This document shows positions 47,061 through 59,224 of a DNA stretch of 64,000 nucleotides, piece by piece. Below the pieces are notes generated by a model. The model was not told where the DNA came from. It was given only the letters and a program-made list of their open reading frames with translations, and ran no database searches. The stretch lies in the NCBI GenBank assembly GCA_024036415.1, contig JAMWET010003063.1, positions 62,001 to 126,000 on the forward strand, read 5' to 3'. Numbering within the stretch: the stretch's first letter is position 1; each line of letters opens with the position of its first letter. A program made the position numbers and the translations under genes. Source of the stretch: Prochilodus magdalenae (Eukaryota; Chordata; Actinopteri; Characiformes; Prochilodontidae).

Positions 47061-47265
47061 CCCACAAACATCTATTATTACATAATAATTGATATAATTG
47101 TTGATAAATAATTCTAGTAACTTTAACACAGAATCCCTTTCACTATTTCACTTCTAACATATATGCCATGGTCATTTTAAGTTAAGAAGAGAAGAAACAT
47201 TTGGTTGCTTTATTAACTTATTATTAGCTCTCTCTCTCTAACTCTTTCTATCTCTATCCCATCTC

Positions 47266-47299
<34 letters not shown>
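47266..47299. repeat. (CA)n microsatellite
   Basis: About 16 ac units with further acac sequence to 47325. Confidence 0.93.
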
Positions 47300-47302
<3 letters not shown>

Positions 47303-47720
47303 TGCACACACAAAATACACACGCAGTCATTTCTGGCCAAGCAATTTTCAAGTTAAAGACCTCCCCTCCCTGCTCTCTCTCTCATTCTTCATCCCTCCCT
47401 ACCTGTCCGGGACCCTGCTGGTTCACAGCTTGCTTTCAGAAAAGTTAAATTAATAGCAAATGTGCTTTCTGACTCTTATTTCTCTTTGGCCTTAACATTA
47501 AGGACACATGGAACATTTTCTTGGCAGGAAGAGAGTTTTTTTTTCCCCCATTCTTTTTTGTTTCTGATTTCTTAAAGGTGTTCCGTTCTGGCTTTTTTTA
47601 AATACAGCATATATGTATCAACATCAACGGTATTAATAACCGGCAATTAATAGCAAGTAAAAGCTTTGAAGACACTACTCTTTGTCTACATGTATCTTAA
47701 CTCAATCTTAACTCACCTTA

Positions 47721-48060
47721 ACTCTAGAATGCTACTTTATTCTAGAACACTGCTTTGTTCCAGAACACTCTTTTATTCTAGAATGTTGCTTTATTCTAGA
47801 ACAGTGCTTTGTTCCAGAACACTCTTTCATTCTAGAACACTGCTTTATTCTAGAACATTGCTTTGTTCCAGAACACTCTTTTATTCTAGAACGCTGCTTT
47901 ACTCTAAAACAGTGCTTTGTTCCAGAACATTGTTTTATTCTGGAATGCTGCTTTATTCTAGAACACTCCTTTGTTCTAGAACAATCTTTTGTTCTGGAAT
48001 GCTGCTTTATTCTAGAACACTGCTGTTTTCCATAACACTAGTTCATTCCAGAACACTAGC
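47721..48060. repeat. 18-bp minisatellite with 54-bp higher-order period
   Basis: Unit attctagaacactgcttt (18 bases), about 18 copies. Every third unit tends to start gttccagaac, giving a 54-base superperiod. The period is a multiple of three, so the frame reads LLYSRTLLCSRTLFYSRT; it is not a protein gene. Confidence 0.95.
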
Positions 48061-48920
48061 TTACAAGTATCATCCAATTTGCAGCCACAGTTAAGTTAGT
48101 CCAGTTTTGTCAATGGACATAGAAATGCTGGGGAGAAATCAGAGTGGAAGGAAAAGGACATCTCTTGGGTAGGCCATTAGCCTTTAGCTTAGCATGAAGA
48201 CGAGTTGAGACTAGTGTGCATGGCCTAAGCACTCCTTGCTTAGCCAGCTGCTTCAAGCAATGCTGAAGTCTCAGCCTACAAGCTGAGAGGCTCTGCAGCT
48301 TCCAGATAAAAGGTATTGTGTGAACGGCTTGTAATATCTGCTAAATTCCAGCAACATATGACGTTTTCAGATAAAAGCTTGAGATGCTCATATGAGACCA
48401 ATGGCTTTCGAACATAAGACAATACTCAGCACCGGTTTTGCAGTGCTCATAAAAGCTGCTGAGTGCTTTACTTACATATTGCACACAGCATCTTGTTAGC
48501 AATTAAAGATAATACTGACCTGTCAATATTTACTGTTCATTTATTTCTTTGATATTAGAATATAATTATATTTATTCAGCTGTTAAATACAGCTCTTATT
48601 AAAAGTGAAGGGACATCCAGGATAATACACTGTTAATCCCCAGAAAAGAAACCCAAAATGTTTGTATTTGAAAAACAAAACAAAAAACATAAATGCATAT
48701 TTAAATAAATTTGCTTTGTACATATAACTGGTATGTATCATACCACCATTGATCATAATGACACAATGATGTACATTTTTTCCCATACTGTCCAGTACTA
48801 CTAGTTAGGTGATGTACATGTTAAAGAAGTATGATGTTTCCACAAATTAGAAATAATGTGATGTGTGCTAATGACTGACTTGGAGTCCACACACTCATAG
48901 ATAGGTCAATAGATCGATAG
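48061..48920. other. Intronic DNA, no gene seen
   Basis: Unique DNA; no coding frame supported. Confidence 0.55.
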
Positions 48921-48925
48921 TTATA

Positions 48926-48926
48926 C

Positions 48927-48981
<55 letters not shown>

Positions 48982-48982
48982 C
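48926..48982. repeat. (AGAT)n tetranucleotide microsatellite
   Basis: About 14 agat units, preceded by looser agat-like words from 48897. Confidence 0.97.
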
Positions 48983-49370
48983 AGATGCTGCTTAACCCAA
49001 TGCACTATTATTTATCCTTTAGCTCACTGCTAAAAGAGGCTAGCGGGCCTGGTGGACAGAGCACCCTGAGGAAAGCAGCTAGCGGCAGGTATTCACAACT
49101 GATTACTGCCGAAGCTATGGAGCCCAGAGAATGGTATTCAGGACAGCCCTACTCAAATCATTAGTCTCTAGTCTCGGAACATTTGAGGTTTAAAAAATGA
49201 TTTTACAGTTATTACACTGAATCGTTTCACTGAAATAACTCACTTACTGAATCACTAAATCAATCAACCAGAATTCTTGTTGATTCAAATGTACTGATTG
49301 TACGAGAGTATGAATCAAATAAATCAGATTTTTCATAACAAAAAGAGGAGTCGACGAGTCGAGGATCTGG

Positions 49371-49403
49371 TGTGTGTGTGTCTGTGTGTGTGTGTGTTTG
49401 TGT
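49371..49403. repeat. (TG)n microsatellite
   Basis: tg units with a tctg variant. Confidence 0.9.
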
Positions 49404-50157
49404 TGGCAGTGTTTCAGCATTCCACATTCCAGTGTGATATTCTGCACTGTGACCTCAAAAAACCCAAACACACACATTCACATAGACACACAACTCCTCT
49501 CTCCCTCGTCTTTCTCTCCTACATATTCTCTCTCTCTGTCCTGCTCATACCCCTCGAACACTCTTTCTAACACTTCTTTTACATTCTTCGTAGTCTTTCC
49601 CTGGGCTTTTCTCCTTTGCCCTTCGCTTCTCTCCTTCTCTCCTGTTCCCTCCGTCTTCAAGCCGTAACTTGTCAATATCCAGTCTGCAGATTTACGTTCA
49701 GCCTATTTCCTCATAACGCTGCTTGTGCAAACTCAAATTAAGGCTCAGCTGAATTCAATTCGGCGAAATTCAATTGCAGCCAGTTAAGCCCAAAATACCA
49801 TAACACTGGCACAGGGATGTGTGCACTGAGGCCTGCATGGTTGGCTTGAACCAGGTCCAAACAGCTCTAGGCTGTAACTTTCACTAATAACGCGATGTGG
49901 TTAGCAAAAGGCCCAGTATGTGGCCTTTCAAGACTTGCATCATTTTAAAGGACTTTGTAAGACAATCAGTCCAAACAAACACTGGAGTCAGCCACTCAGG
50001 AACTCAACCGATCAAGTACTTAAACAAGGGTTGTTATGCTGGAGTAATGCATTGTACTGTTATTCACTGGTTCTAGTATATAGCCCATGGAGTATAAATA
50101 TATATATGTTTTAGTCAGCAGTAAAATTGTTGATTATCAATGTGTTATTAATGAGTT

Positions 50158-50680
50158 TTAAAGGACCTATATACTACGTTTCTGTTTTTTCTCTTTTCTT
50201 TAGTGTTTTATGTAGTTTTTTGTGCATGTAAACCGTCTGTAGTCTAAAGTACACGCCAGAGGGGGAAACTGTCTCCTATAGAAACCAGTTTTCTCAGCTG
50301 CCTGAAACGCCTTGTTGGAATTCTAGGCCTTTCCTCTTTTACGGATGACATCATCCCGTAACAAAAACCTAACTGCCTGCTACCCCCACCACCACCATAA
50401 CCCACATAGAGCTAGACCGTAGAACAGTAGAAACTGACTACTTAGTACAGAGTGGGCGGGCTGACCAATCAGAGCACACTAGGGTCATTAGAAGGCGGGC
50501 CTTAAAGACACAGGAGCTCCAACAGAGTGTTTTTAGACACAAGGTGAACACAGGTGTACAGAATGACAAAAAGACTTTGCCGTGAGAAAACTGGACCATG
50601 AAAATGAATTTTAGTAGACTTCAAAAATTATGATAATATTATGAACAATGAAAATCAGTGTAATCTGCTCCCTTAACATT
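50158..50680. repeat. Interspersed repeat family D, copy 3
   Basis: Starts ttaaaggacctatatactac and ends aatcagtgtaatctgctccc. It carries ggatgacatcatcccgtaac, gctgaccaatcagagcacac and acacaggagctccaacagag. It is probably the most complete of the three copies. Confidence 0.8.
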
Positions 50681-51240
50681 AAAATTTAACATTAACATTT
50701 AACATTAACAGTTTTACATTAGCATTAGCATATTTAGGATTTCTATTTAGAAAAACACAGACTTTAAAATGGACAGTTTATGCAGATTAATTGGCATATA
50801 TGGTCTTTTTGGAGACAAAATAAGCAAAATAAGCCCAAATAAATCCATTTCTTAATGTCTTCTTTGTTTGTTTATCAATTTCTCTCTCATTATGGTTAGA
50901 AATATGGACATTAACCCATTTTGGTTTAAGTCAGGCAACTAACCTGTGTTCCTGACATGTCGACCAATCAGAGGCTGTGTTTCTGATTTGTCATCCTGAC
51001 ATACTAAGTACTATACAGCTGTTTTATTTTAAAAAATAGGGGGAAAAAATCCTAGTGTAAAGGTGGTTAACTTGTCCCGCAAAAAACACACCTACCCTGC
51101 AAACTGAATTTACCTTAGCTGACCTCAGTATGTGCACGTGCACCTGCACACACATAAGCACACACACACCTCCAGGCACTGCAATAAAAAAGAAAAGTCA
51201 AGTCCTGCACCACCACACCTGAGAGAGAGAGAGAGAAACA

Positions 51241-51243
<3 letters not shown>

Positions 51244-51280
<37 letters not shown>

Positions 51281-51310
51281 GTGTGTGCGTGTGTGTGTGT
51301 GTGTGTGTTT
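51244..51310. repeat. (TG)n microsatellite
   Basis: About 32 tg units with two tgcg variants. Confidence 0.96.
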
Positions 51311-51644
51311 CTATGTGTTTTTTACACATTTGCACTTCCTTTGTTCCGGATTAAGAGCTTCAACTCGGGACCTGGTGATGAGATCCGGGATTAGACAGAC
51401 ACGCACACTCACACACACCACCTGTTATTATAATCCCAGCAATTAGATGTACATTTCCTAATCAATGACATACTAAAGCTCAGTCTGAACCCACTATCTC
51501 TGTCTTTTGAGCCATGTGTCGCTGCTGTCTGCTTAGTTATTAGATTAATAATTTAACGTGTGATCCTGTACAGTGGGGATCACCTAGACTAGTGGGGTTG
51601 ACTTGTTGAAATTACCACTTGACACAAGGTGTTTGACTCATGAC

Positions 51645-51950
51645 TGTGGCGGGTGAGAGGTGGGGTCGCCATCTTTCCTTCTCGAACAGGACATGTGCTT
51701 CCCCAGTGATCACATACAGGTGTGCGGGATCAGCAGGGGGAGCACAGACTCCCTAAAAACAGTCTCACTCTCCTCTATAAGGGAGAGGATGCTGGCCTGC
51801 AGGTTAAACGTCACAGAGAAACAGTGACTCTACAGCAAGGACTCTTTAAAGGCTGAGTAGCCGCATTGGTTTTCTCATTATGTGTAAATAAAGCACTCGC
51901 GCTGTTTTACCCGAGCTGGGTGTTTGTGTATGTGTCTTCGGGCCTCGTCA
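51645..51950 (+). mobile_element. Possible decayed LTR-like segment
   Basis: Starts tgtggcgggtgagag, has a TATA-like tctataagg at 51774 and an AATAAA at 51887 followed by tgtttgtgtatgtgtct, and ends near ggcctcgtca. Promoter and polyadenylation motifs inside TG..CA limits suggest a solo LTR, but no target duplication or primer-binding site is visible. Confidence 0.3.
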
Positions 51951-52537
51951 AGGTTTTCCCAATCAGTGTGTTTGGCCCCTCCCCCGGGCTGGGCCATACA
52001 ACGTTGACTATCTGCTGATCAGATGAACATGACACTACCATCATGGATGCATCGGAGAAGACAACAGGTGAGGAGCCTGGTCAGTTTGAGGGTGTGTATC
52101 TCTGTTTTCCTGTAAGGAATTTGTTCTTTTTCCACAGATTGACAGTGCATCAAAGATCCGAACGGAATCTCAGTTATCCCAAAGACTATAACAAAATGTC
52201 AGTGAGTTACAGAACTCTAATTTTTTAGTTCTCAGGACTTTCGCCGCAGTCAAGCATCTTGGCAGGGTCGCTGCCGAGGGTGCACCTAAGTTATATGCAC
52301 ATTTGAGTCAGAATCTCCGGTTACCAGAAGGCCAGCAATGTGATCCAGGGTTTGTTGGGAAGGACATGTACTATTCTTCTGATATATGGAATTGTAACAT
52401 TGTTGCAGATTTTTAAAGGCACTTGTTGCAAAGTATTCCTGTCTCCTGTGGTTTCATTCTTTACGTCAATGTCAACAGAGCTTACATCACATGACTGTCA
52501 ACTTTAAAAAAACTAAAGTTGTGCAACTCTTAATATA

Positions 52538-52745
52538 CAGTGGAACTACAGAAACAGGAACAGTGGAACTGTGTTCTCTGGCATGTCCGACCAGTACCTT
52601 TGGAATGAGTTGAACTGATCCAGAACTGATCACCCAGCATTAGTATCTGGCCTCACTGATGTGTCTGAATGCAATCAAATCCTCACAGCAATGATTTGCT
52701 GTAAGCCTTTGCAGAAGGGTAGTGACTATTACTGGATGAGCAGGT
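52538..52745 (+). pseudogene. Tc1-derived remnant (same family as 15335)
   Basis: Shares acctttggaatgagttgaac, tgaatgcaatcaaatcctca and gcagaagggtagtgactatt. The 3' end is lost and frames are broken. Confidence 0.7.
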
Positions 52746-53214
52746 GGCTACATGTAAACTTTCCCATCTGGCCCACTGTAATCAAATCTGCCCATGGAAT
52801 AACTTTAGAATGCTCCTAACATCTGACCACTAGGCTTTTCTGGAACTACCCAAGTTGTTTAACTCTTTGTCAGGCCAGGGAGTTTTCTGGGAATCACCAG
52901 GTATCAGCTATTTTACAACAGCAACAATAATAAAACAGAATTATCACTGGTTGTTTGCTCTTTTGTAAACGAGTCCACAGTATAATCGGAAGGACTGGCA
53001 GGATATTTTGGCAGCAGTTGTTGCCAAACAACAAGCCAGGTGACATTGCCACTTCCTCTCCAACTGGGGCATGCTGGGAAAACCTGTGCCACTTTACGGA
53101 GAAGCTCAGGTATGTGTGTGCTCAAATATGTGAGTGTGCATACACCTGTTTATTAGGGTCCACGACATCATGACACCACAATCACGGCAATAAAGAGCAA
53201 CTATTAAGGAACAA

Positions 53215-53820
53215 TTCAACTCCAAAAGGGTTCTTTAGCAAAGAAAATGGTTCTATATAGAACCACGAAAACTCATAGCCCTTTTTGACCAATGGGGAAT
53301 GGGTTCTGTTCCAGTTTGACGCATTTCCACCAAAAATAAATAGGTTGAGAAGTCTGTTCCCAGCTGGGGCCAAAGAACAGTAGGTTTGTTTGCACAAACT
53401 GTGATGACACGTGTTGCTGTGTCAGTTGTTGGTGAAAGTGAATACAACAACCTGATGCCAGAAGCCTGAATGGGTTCTTTGCATTATTAAATGGTCCTCC
53501 ACATCGATGAAGAAAGTTACTTATTATAGTATAACTTATTTATAGAACTTTTATACAGCTAGTGTATTTAGAACCTTTTTGACATGGGTTCTAAACCAAG
53601 AGAACAAGAGAAGAACGCTTTTTGGAGCTATGTAGAACGCTTTCCAAAATGTTTTATAGAGAACCTTGCATAGCACATTCTGCATTAAGTTGAAAAACCC
53701 TTTAATGAAGCCAAGACTCATTTAAAATTTAATGTAATGTCAATTTAATGTAATTTAATTTGAGTGTTTGTGGTTCTGGACAGTTGCTCTATGCTAAAGA
53801 ACCTTTAAAGAACCGTCGTG
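53215..53820. repeat. ggttctttagaacc-type dispersed repeat
   Basis: Palindromic ggttctatatagaacc at 53250-53265 and scattered agaaccttt, gggttcta and aagaaccgt words are typical of a fish MITE family with terminal ggttctt motifs. Exact ends not resolved. Confidence 0.5.
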
Positions 53821-54484
53821 TTTACTTATTTTTTGTTTGTTTTGATGCCAAACAATGTAAAACAGAAGGGGGCGGGTAAAGTATGTTATTTTTCTTTACT
53901 CTAAACAAGACTGCATTCACAACTTTAACTTTTCACCACGTTCCAATCATAATAAAGTATCCCCTCATCTGTGCACAAACACAGCCATGGTTTGATGTTA
54001 AACTTCAGAATCTGCACTTTAATCAGAATTCCTCAGCTTCTTTCAATGAGCAAAGACCAAGTGAGAAACAATCTATCTGAAATTACAGTATGCTTCTGTT
54101 TTCGCTGGGAACAGTGGCGTCTCGTAAGGGTTAAAAATAAAAGTTTCGGTTTGGACGTTTTGTAAACCACAGTGCAAATGAGGTTACTTCCATCCCAACC
54201 CCACATTTACATCAGAAACTTTAGGAAAAGTTAAAATAAACACTGGTCAAACGTTGAGAAATGGTAGGGCCCAGAGCTGCAGCGCTTTCTGTAGCCAGAG
54301 GAGCATCAGGGATTTGAGGTTTGGGTTTGTTTAGGTGATGAACGAGAGCCAAAGAATTAAAGAAACACAAATAAACCAAGACATTCAGAAGAGTTCCATG
54401 TGTGTGTAAGAATCAGTCAGTCGGTCAGATCAAACCCAACACAAATACCGGCCAGACACTGAGCAGGAAAAGAAATCATGTTCT

Positions 54485-55243
54485 TTCCACAAACAGAGAG
54501 AGAGAAGGAGGGGGACAGGTAGAGTGAGAAAGAGAAAAAGACAAAGAAGAAGGGAAGACAGAATGAGAGAAAACGAAAGAGAGAAAGAGAGAGGGGAAGA
54601 CAGTAAGAGAAAGGGAGAAATTTAGAGAGATAAAAAGGGAAGATTGAGAAAAAGAAAAAAGAAAGAAACACTGAGAAGGAGAAAAACCAGAGAGAGCTAG
54701 ACAGGCAGAGAGAAAAAGAAAGACAGAAAAAAGTGTTAGGGACAACCCTAGAAAAGACAGAGAGAAAAGAAAGACAGAAAGAGGGTTAGGGACAATCTCT
54801 GTTTTTTCTCCTTCTAGAAAAGACAGAGAGAAAAGAAAGACAGAAAGAGGGTTAGGGACAACCCTAGAAAAGACAGAGAGAAAAGAAAGACAGAAAGACG
54901 GTTAGGGACAACCCTAGAAATAACAGAGAGAAAAGAAAGTGACAGAGAGGGAAAAAGATAGAGAGAAAACGAGAGGGCAAGACAGCAAGTGAGAGCGCGA
55001 AAGAGAGGTAACAACGAAGAGAACTAAAGAGAAAATACAGAAAAAAGAGAAAAAGAAAGAAAGGGAGCAAGAGAAAGGAGAGAAATAGATACAAAAAAGA
55101 AAGAGCAAAGGAAACAGCAGATTAGGAAAGAAAAAGGGAGAAAGAGACAGAACAGAGTTAGAGAAATGGACAGAAGGAAAAAGAAAAAGAGTGAGACAAG
55201 GCTAGAGAGAGAGAGACAGAGAGACAGAGAGACAGAGAGACAG

Positions 55244-55276
<33 letters not shown>

Positions 55277-55290
55277 GAGAGAGACTTATG
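54485..55290. repeat. Purine-rich tract (about 0.8 kb) with a 49-bp minisatellite
   Basis: Almost only A and G on the plus strand, ending in a gacagagagacagag array. Within it lies the tandem repeat at 54735-54950. Confidence 0.93.
54735..54950. repeat. 49-bp minisatellite, four copies
   Basis: The unit begins ggttagggacaaccctagaa and continues with aagacagagagaaaagaaag. The second copy carries an 18-base-scale insertion (gttttttctccttctag). Confidence 0.92.
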
Positions 55291-55626
55291 GACGGAGGAG
55301 ATATGATGGACAGCTCTACAGACAGTGCTGGGGTTCTAACACAGACTCACACCGCTGCGATGTAAAGTCCCCTGTGCCAACACAAAGACTGAGTCTAAAA
55401 CTGTCTGTGTGTTTTATAAGTCTTAAACATTTCCCGCTCCAGATGTGACCTGTGTGAGTGTGTGCATGTGTGTGTGCATGAGTATGTATGTATGTGTGTG
55501 TGAGGATGTCTGTCTGTCTGTATGTGCGTGAGCCAATGGAAAAACAGTAACAGACAAAAAAAAAAGGTAAAGGTGTTCTCTATATATTCTCTCTGTACTC
55601 ACATTTTCATAATGGCATGATCTGAA

Positions 55627-55743
55627 GGCATGCACTCACTCAGTCACTCAGTCACTCACTCATTCATTCACTCACTCACTCACCCACCCACCCACTCACT
55701 CATTCACTCACTCACTCACCCACTCACTCACTCACTCACTCTA
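55627..55743. repeat. (CACT)n tetranucleotide array
   Basis: cact/cacc/catt tetranucleotides for about 115 bases. Confidence 0.95.
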
Positions 55744-55830
55744 CAGCTACAGGTGTGTCTGAAACTCTGTCGTATTCACTGCATAGTGCACTATTGTATA
55801 GTTAGCTACTAGGAAGTTCCAAGTAACTAA

Positions 55831-55896
55831 CAGGAATGTGAAATGAGCTTGGTCATCATGCTTGTGCATGATGATCAAGCTTATTTCAATTTCCTG
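55831..55896. other. Strong 31-bp stem hairpin with 4-base loop
   Basis: Arms 55831-55861 and 55866-55896 are complementary at 27 of 31 positions. Two of the four differences are G-U wobbles in plus-strand RNA. The loop is ttgt. It may be a palindromic transposon relic or a small-RNA hairpin. Confidence 0.8.
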
Positions 55897-55982
55897 CCTG
55901 TCTATTTTAACATGTTACTTCTGGTCTCGTCTCACTGTAAACCAGCCAATCAGAGCACTCACTCATCTACACCTCTTCATCC

Positions 55983-56307
55983 TTCTGGGTCACAGCGGGT
56001 GCTAGAGCCAACCCCAGCATTCAATGCAAGGAAGTCAGGAAACACCCTGGACAGGCTGCCAGTCCAGTGCAGGGCAGACACACATTTACTCACACACTCT
56101 TACACATATGGGGAATTTAGAATCTCCAGTTTACCTGACTACATGTCTGTGTGAGGAAACTGTAGCACCTGGGCCAAATCCACACAAACATAGGGAGAAT
56201 ATGCAAGCTCCGCACAGAAAGCACCCTGGACGTCCCAGTCAGGATTCAATCCCAGACTCTTCTTGCTGTGAGGAGACGGCATTACCCGCTGCACCAGTGT
56301 GCCGCCC
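55983..56307 (-). mobile_element. tRNA-derived SINE-like element
   Basis: Read on the minus strand it begins ggcggcacactggtgcagcg, carries a B-box-like ggattgaatcc and continues through catattctccctatg and ggcagcctgtccagggtg. This is a widespread vertebrate repeat with a tRNA-like head. The coding-looking plus frames over it are spurious. Confidence 0.75.
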
Positions 56308-56879
56308 ACCAATCAGAGCAGAGCTTGTCTAATTATTCATGAGCTCATCAAAAAACAGATCATAAGGATGTTAATGGACGTGTACAATTTAATCTAGGCA
56401 TTTTCCAACCCAACCAAGGTCATGTTCCTTCTACGTAGAGCATCCCAGACTTCATGTCCTTTCATGTACTTTATTTGTGATTGCTTAACATGCAGCTCGT
56501 GGTCTGTTTCTCTAACGCAGCACACCCAGAATCCTCTGCACTGCAACTGCAAAAGATTATTTTACCAAGTGAACGCAGTATAGCCTGCATATGCTACGCC
56601 TACTCTTCACTGCCGCCACACCAGCCTGATTAAAAAAATTAAAGCATCGAGAGGGAAATGAGATCTGTTTGTATAATGATCCAGTAACTACAATTGGAAG
56701 CCGATGCCAAGTGTAAACAGGGCCTGAATGTATCGCTGCTGAGACGTGTGGTTTGATAAGGTTAAACAGAGAGAGACCCAGAGGGGCTGAGCATGCTTTA
56801 CCAAACCAGTTCGTGTGGCTGAATATTCATTTCACGAGAATTTGTAGCTCAAAATAACAGTATTATATATACAGTATGG

Positions 56880-57560
56880 ATACAGTACACGCTCCCCCTC
56901 TCTCTCTTTCTCTCTCTCTTTCTCTCTGTCCTTCGTGTAGGAGTAGAATCTGGGCGCGGAGCCATGCTGCATGGATCTCAGTGCAACAGTGAAATTCTTC
57001 CCCACTCACCCTCTCTCTTCATAAACTTCCCTGCTCTTTCTCTTTTCTGGTCTCTCCAAACTGTTTTCCAAACTCTCACTCTTTCTGAACTTTCTCTCAC
57101 TCCATCTCTCTCTTTCTCGCAATCTCCCACTCCATCTCTCTCTCTCTATCTTTTTGTCTGTCTTTCTTTCCTCTCTCTCTGTCTGTTCATGTTTCTGTTT
57201 CTGTCTCTTTCTGTTTCTGTCTAGCTGTCTCTTTCTCTCCTCTGTTTTATCAATCTTTCATTTTTTCTCATTTTTTCTCTTGCTGCTTCTCTCTCTTTCT
57301 TTATTTGGTCTCTTTCTCTTCCAATTTCAGTCTGTCTCTCTTTCACCCTCTCCCTCCTTCTCCATCTCCATCTTCCTCTCTTTCTTTGTTTCTGTCTCTT
57401 TCTCCCTCTTATCTCTCGCCCTGTTTCACTTTCTGTCTGTCTCTCTCAGCATTTCTCTTTCTTCCTGTTTCTCTCTTTCTCTTTTGCTCCCTCTCCTAGT
57501 CTCTCTCTGTCTCTTTCTCACCCTCTTTCCCTCTCTCTCTTTCTCTATACTTTGTCCACT
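56880..57560. repeat. Pyrimidine-rich tract (about 0.68 kb)
   Basis: C/T-dominated (ctctctttc, tctgtctctt) with few purines. Frames give LSLSLF and are rejected as genes. It is the strand mirror of the purine block at 54485-55290. Confidence 0.93.
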
Positions 57561-57957
57561 CATCTCTCCCAACACCTTTTCCAGGACACGGCTCCGCCAT
57601 CTCCATGACGACCGACATTGCCCCTTCGTAGCACATTGGATACAGCCCAAGCAAGGTTTACTGGGACACCACTCGGTTGCCATGGCACCAGCCTAAATCA
57701 AAGACAATCACGGTCAGGGAATGGGGTTGTGGGGGCGGAGCTGCAAAGCATTCGCATATTTGTTGGTGTACTTCTGTTGTTGTTGTTGTTGTCATCGTTG
57801 TTGTTGTTTTTGGGAAGGGCCCTCGGCAGCACATTACTGACTAAGAAGTTCTACAAAATATTCACGGATAATCTTTCAATGTCCTGGATCTATAGGGGGA
57901 AAGCACATGACATCACAAGGACAAGAGCTGTTGCAGGATTGACTGTACACATACAGC

Positions 57958-58710
57958 GACCGGTCACTTCATTAAAACCACCTCCTTGTATCTACACTCA
58001 CTGTTCATCTTATTCGCTCCACTGACCATATAGGAACACTTTGTAGCTCTACAGTTACAGACTGCAGACCTTCTGTTTCTCTGTATACTTTATTACCCTG
58101 TACCTCAATGGTCAGGACCCTCACAGGACCACCAAGAGCAGGTATTATGTGGGTGGTGGATCATTCTCATCACTGCAGTGACATTGACGTGGTGGTGGGT
58201 GGTGGTGTGTTAGTGTGTGTGGTGCTGGTGTGAGTGGATCAGAGACAGCAGTGCTGCTGGAGTGGTTAAACACTGTGTCCACTCACTGTCCACTCTATTA
58301 GACACTCCTACCTGGCTGGTCCACCTTGTAGATGGACAGTCAGAGACGATAGCTCATCTGCTGCTGCACAGTGCAGTGTTGGTCATCCTCTAGTCCTTCA
58401 TCAGTGGTCACAGGACACTGCTCACATAACACTGCTGGCTAAATAGTTTGGTTGTTGGACAATTCTCAGTCCAGTAGTGACACTTAGATGTCCAGCAGCA
58501 CTGCTGTGTCTGATCCACTCACACCAGCACACCACACACTAACACACCACCACTTCAGTGTTACTTCAGTGCCGAGAATGATCCACCACCCACATCATAC
58601 CTGCTCTGTGGTGGTCCTGTGGGGGGTCATGATCATTGAAGGACAGGATAACAAAGTATACAGAGAAAGAGATGAACTACAGCATGTAACTACGAAGTGC
58701 ATCTAAATGG
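57958..58710. mobile_element. Long-inverted-repeat element (repeat family H), near full length
   Basis: The left arm (58037-58263) and right arm (58492-58700) are inverted copies of about 210-230 bases: gggtggtggatcattctcat against gagaatgatccaccaccc, and tgagtggatcagagacagca against tgctgtgtctgatccactca. The left flank caccggtcacttcattaaaa-like sequence and cctccttgtatctacactca form the outer end; the matching right outer end is missing. No coding region. Fragments at 37965 and 45790. Confidence 0.88.
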
Positions 58711-59190
58711 TATTATGGTATGCATCCGGTCTGTGTAGGTTCTTAGAAGTTCTTTTTACTAACTGCCGAAAGATAAAGAAAAAGCAACTTGGTGCAGCAC
58801 TGACTATTATAGAACAGCCAAGCCACTAGAACGTACCTGCTGGACAATTTGAGGTAGAATGGGAAAATCAGAAGAAGCATCTGGCAAGTAGGAAGCTGAC
58901 TACATATGGATCGCTGCAATTTGCAGAAACACAGATTTTGCTGTTGCCATTTTGCTGTTGTGTCAGGTTTCCTGGATTTTGGGGTGAGGATCGTTCTAAA
59001 CCGGTTCGAAAGCTCCTCAATTATATATTTAGCATACAGTATTTCATTTCTGGTTCCATGTGGTATTACTATAAAGGTCTTGTTCTTCTTTTTTAAAAAC
59101 ATACACAACGATGAGCTGTGTGTCCTACAAAGAAAGTTCGGATGGTACGACGGTGTCAGCTCGCCAGAACAAACTCAGTTTTCCTTATAA
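58711..59190. other. Intronic DNA, no gene seen
   Basis: Open frames on both strands (58743-59108 minus, 58906-59190 plus) overlap and neither has a recognisable domain or splice context. Confidence 0.45.
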
Positions 59191-59224
59191 GGGGGAACTC
59201 CACACAACAAGTTTAGACAGTTAG

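Noticed and set aside
47666..48094. 142-aa frame with SRTLLYSRTL repeats
   Set aside because: Direct translation of the 18-bp minisatellite.
57154..57696. 180-aa plus-strand frame
   Set aside because: Mostly CT-tract translation; only the last 35 codons are non-repetitive and they are listed separately as an exon-like oddity.
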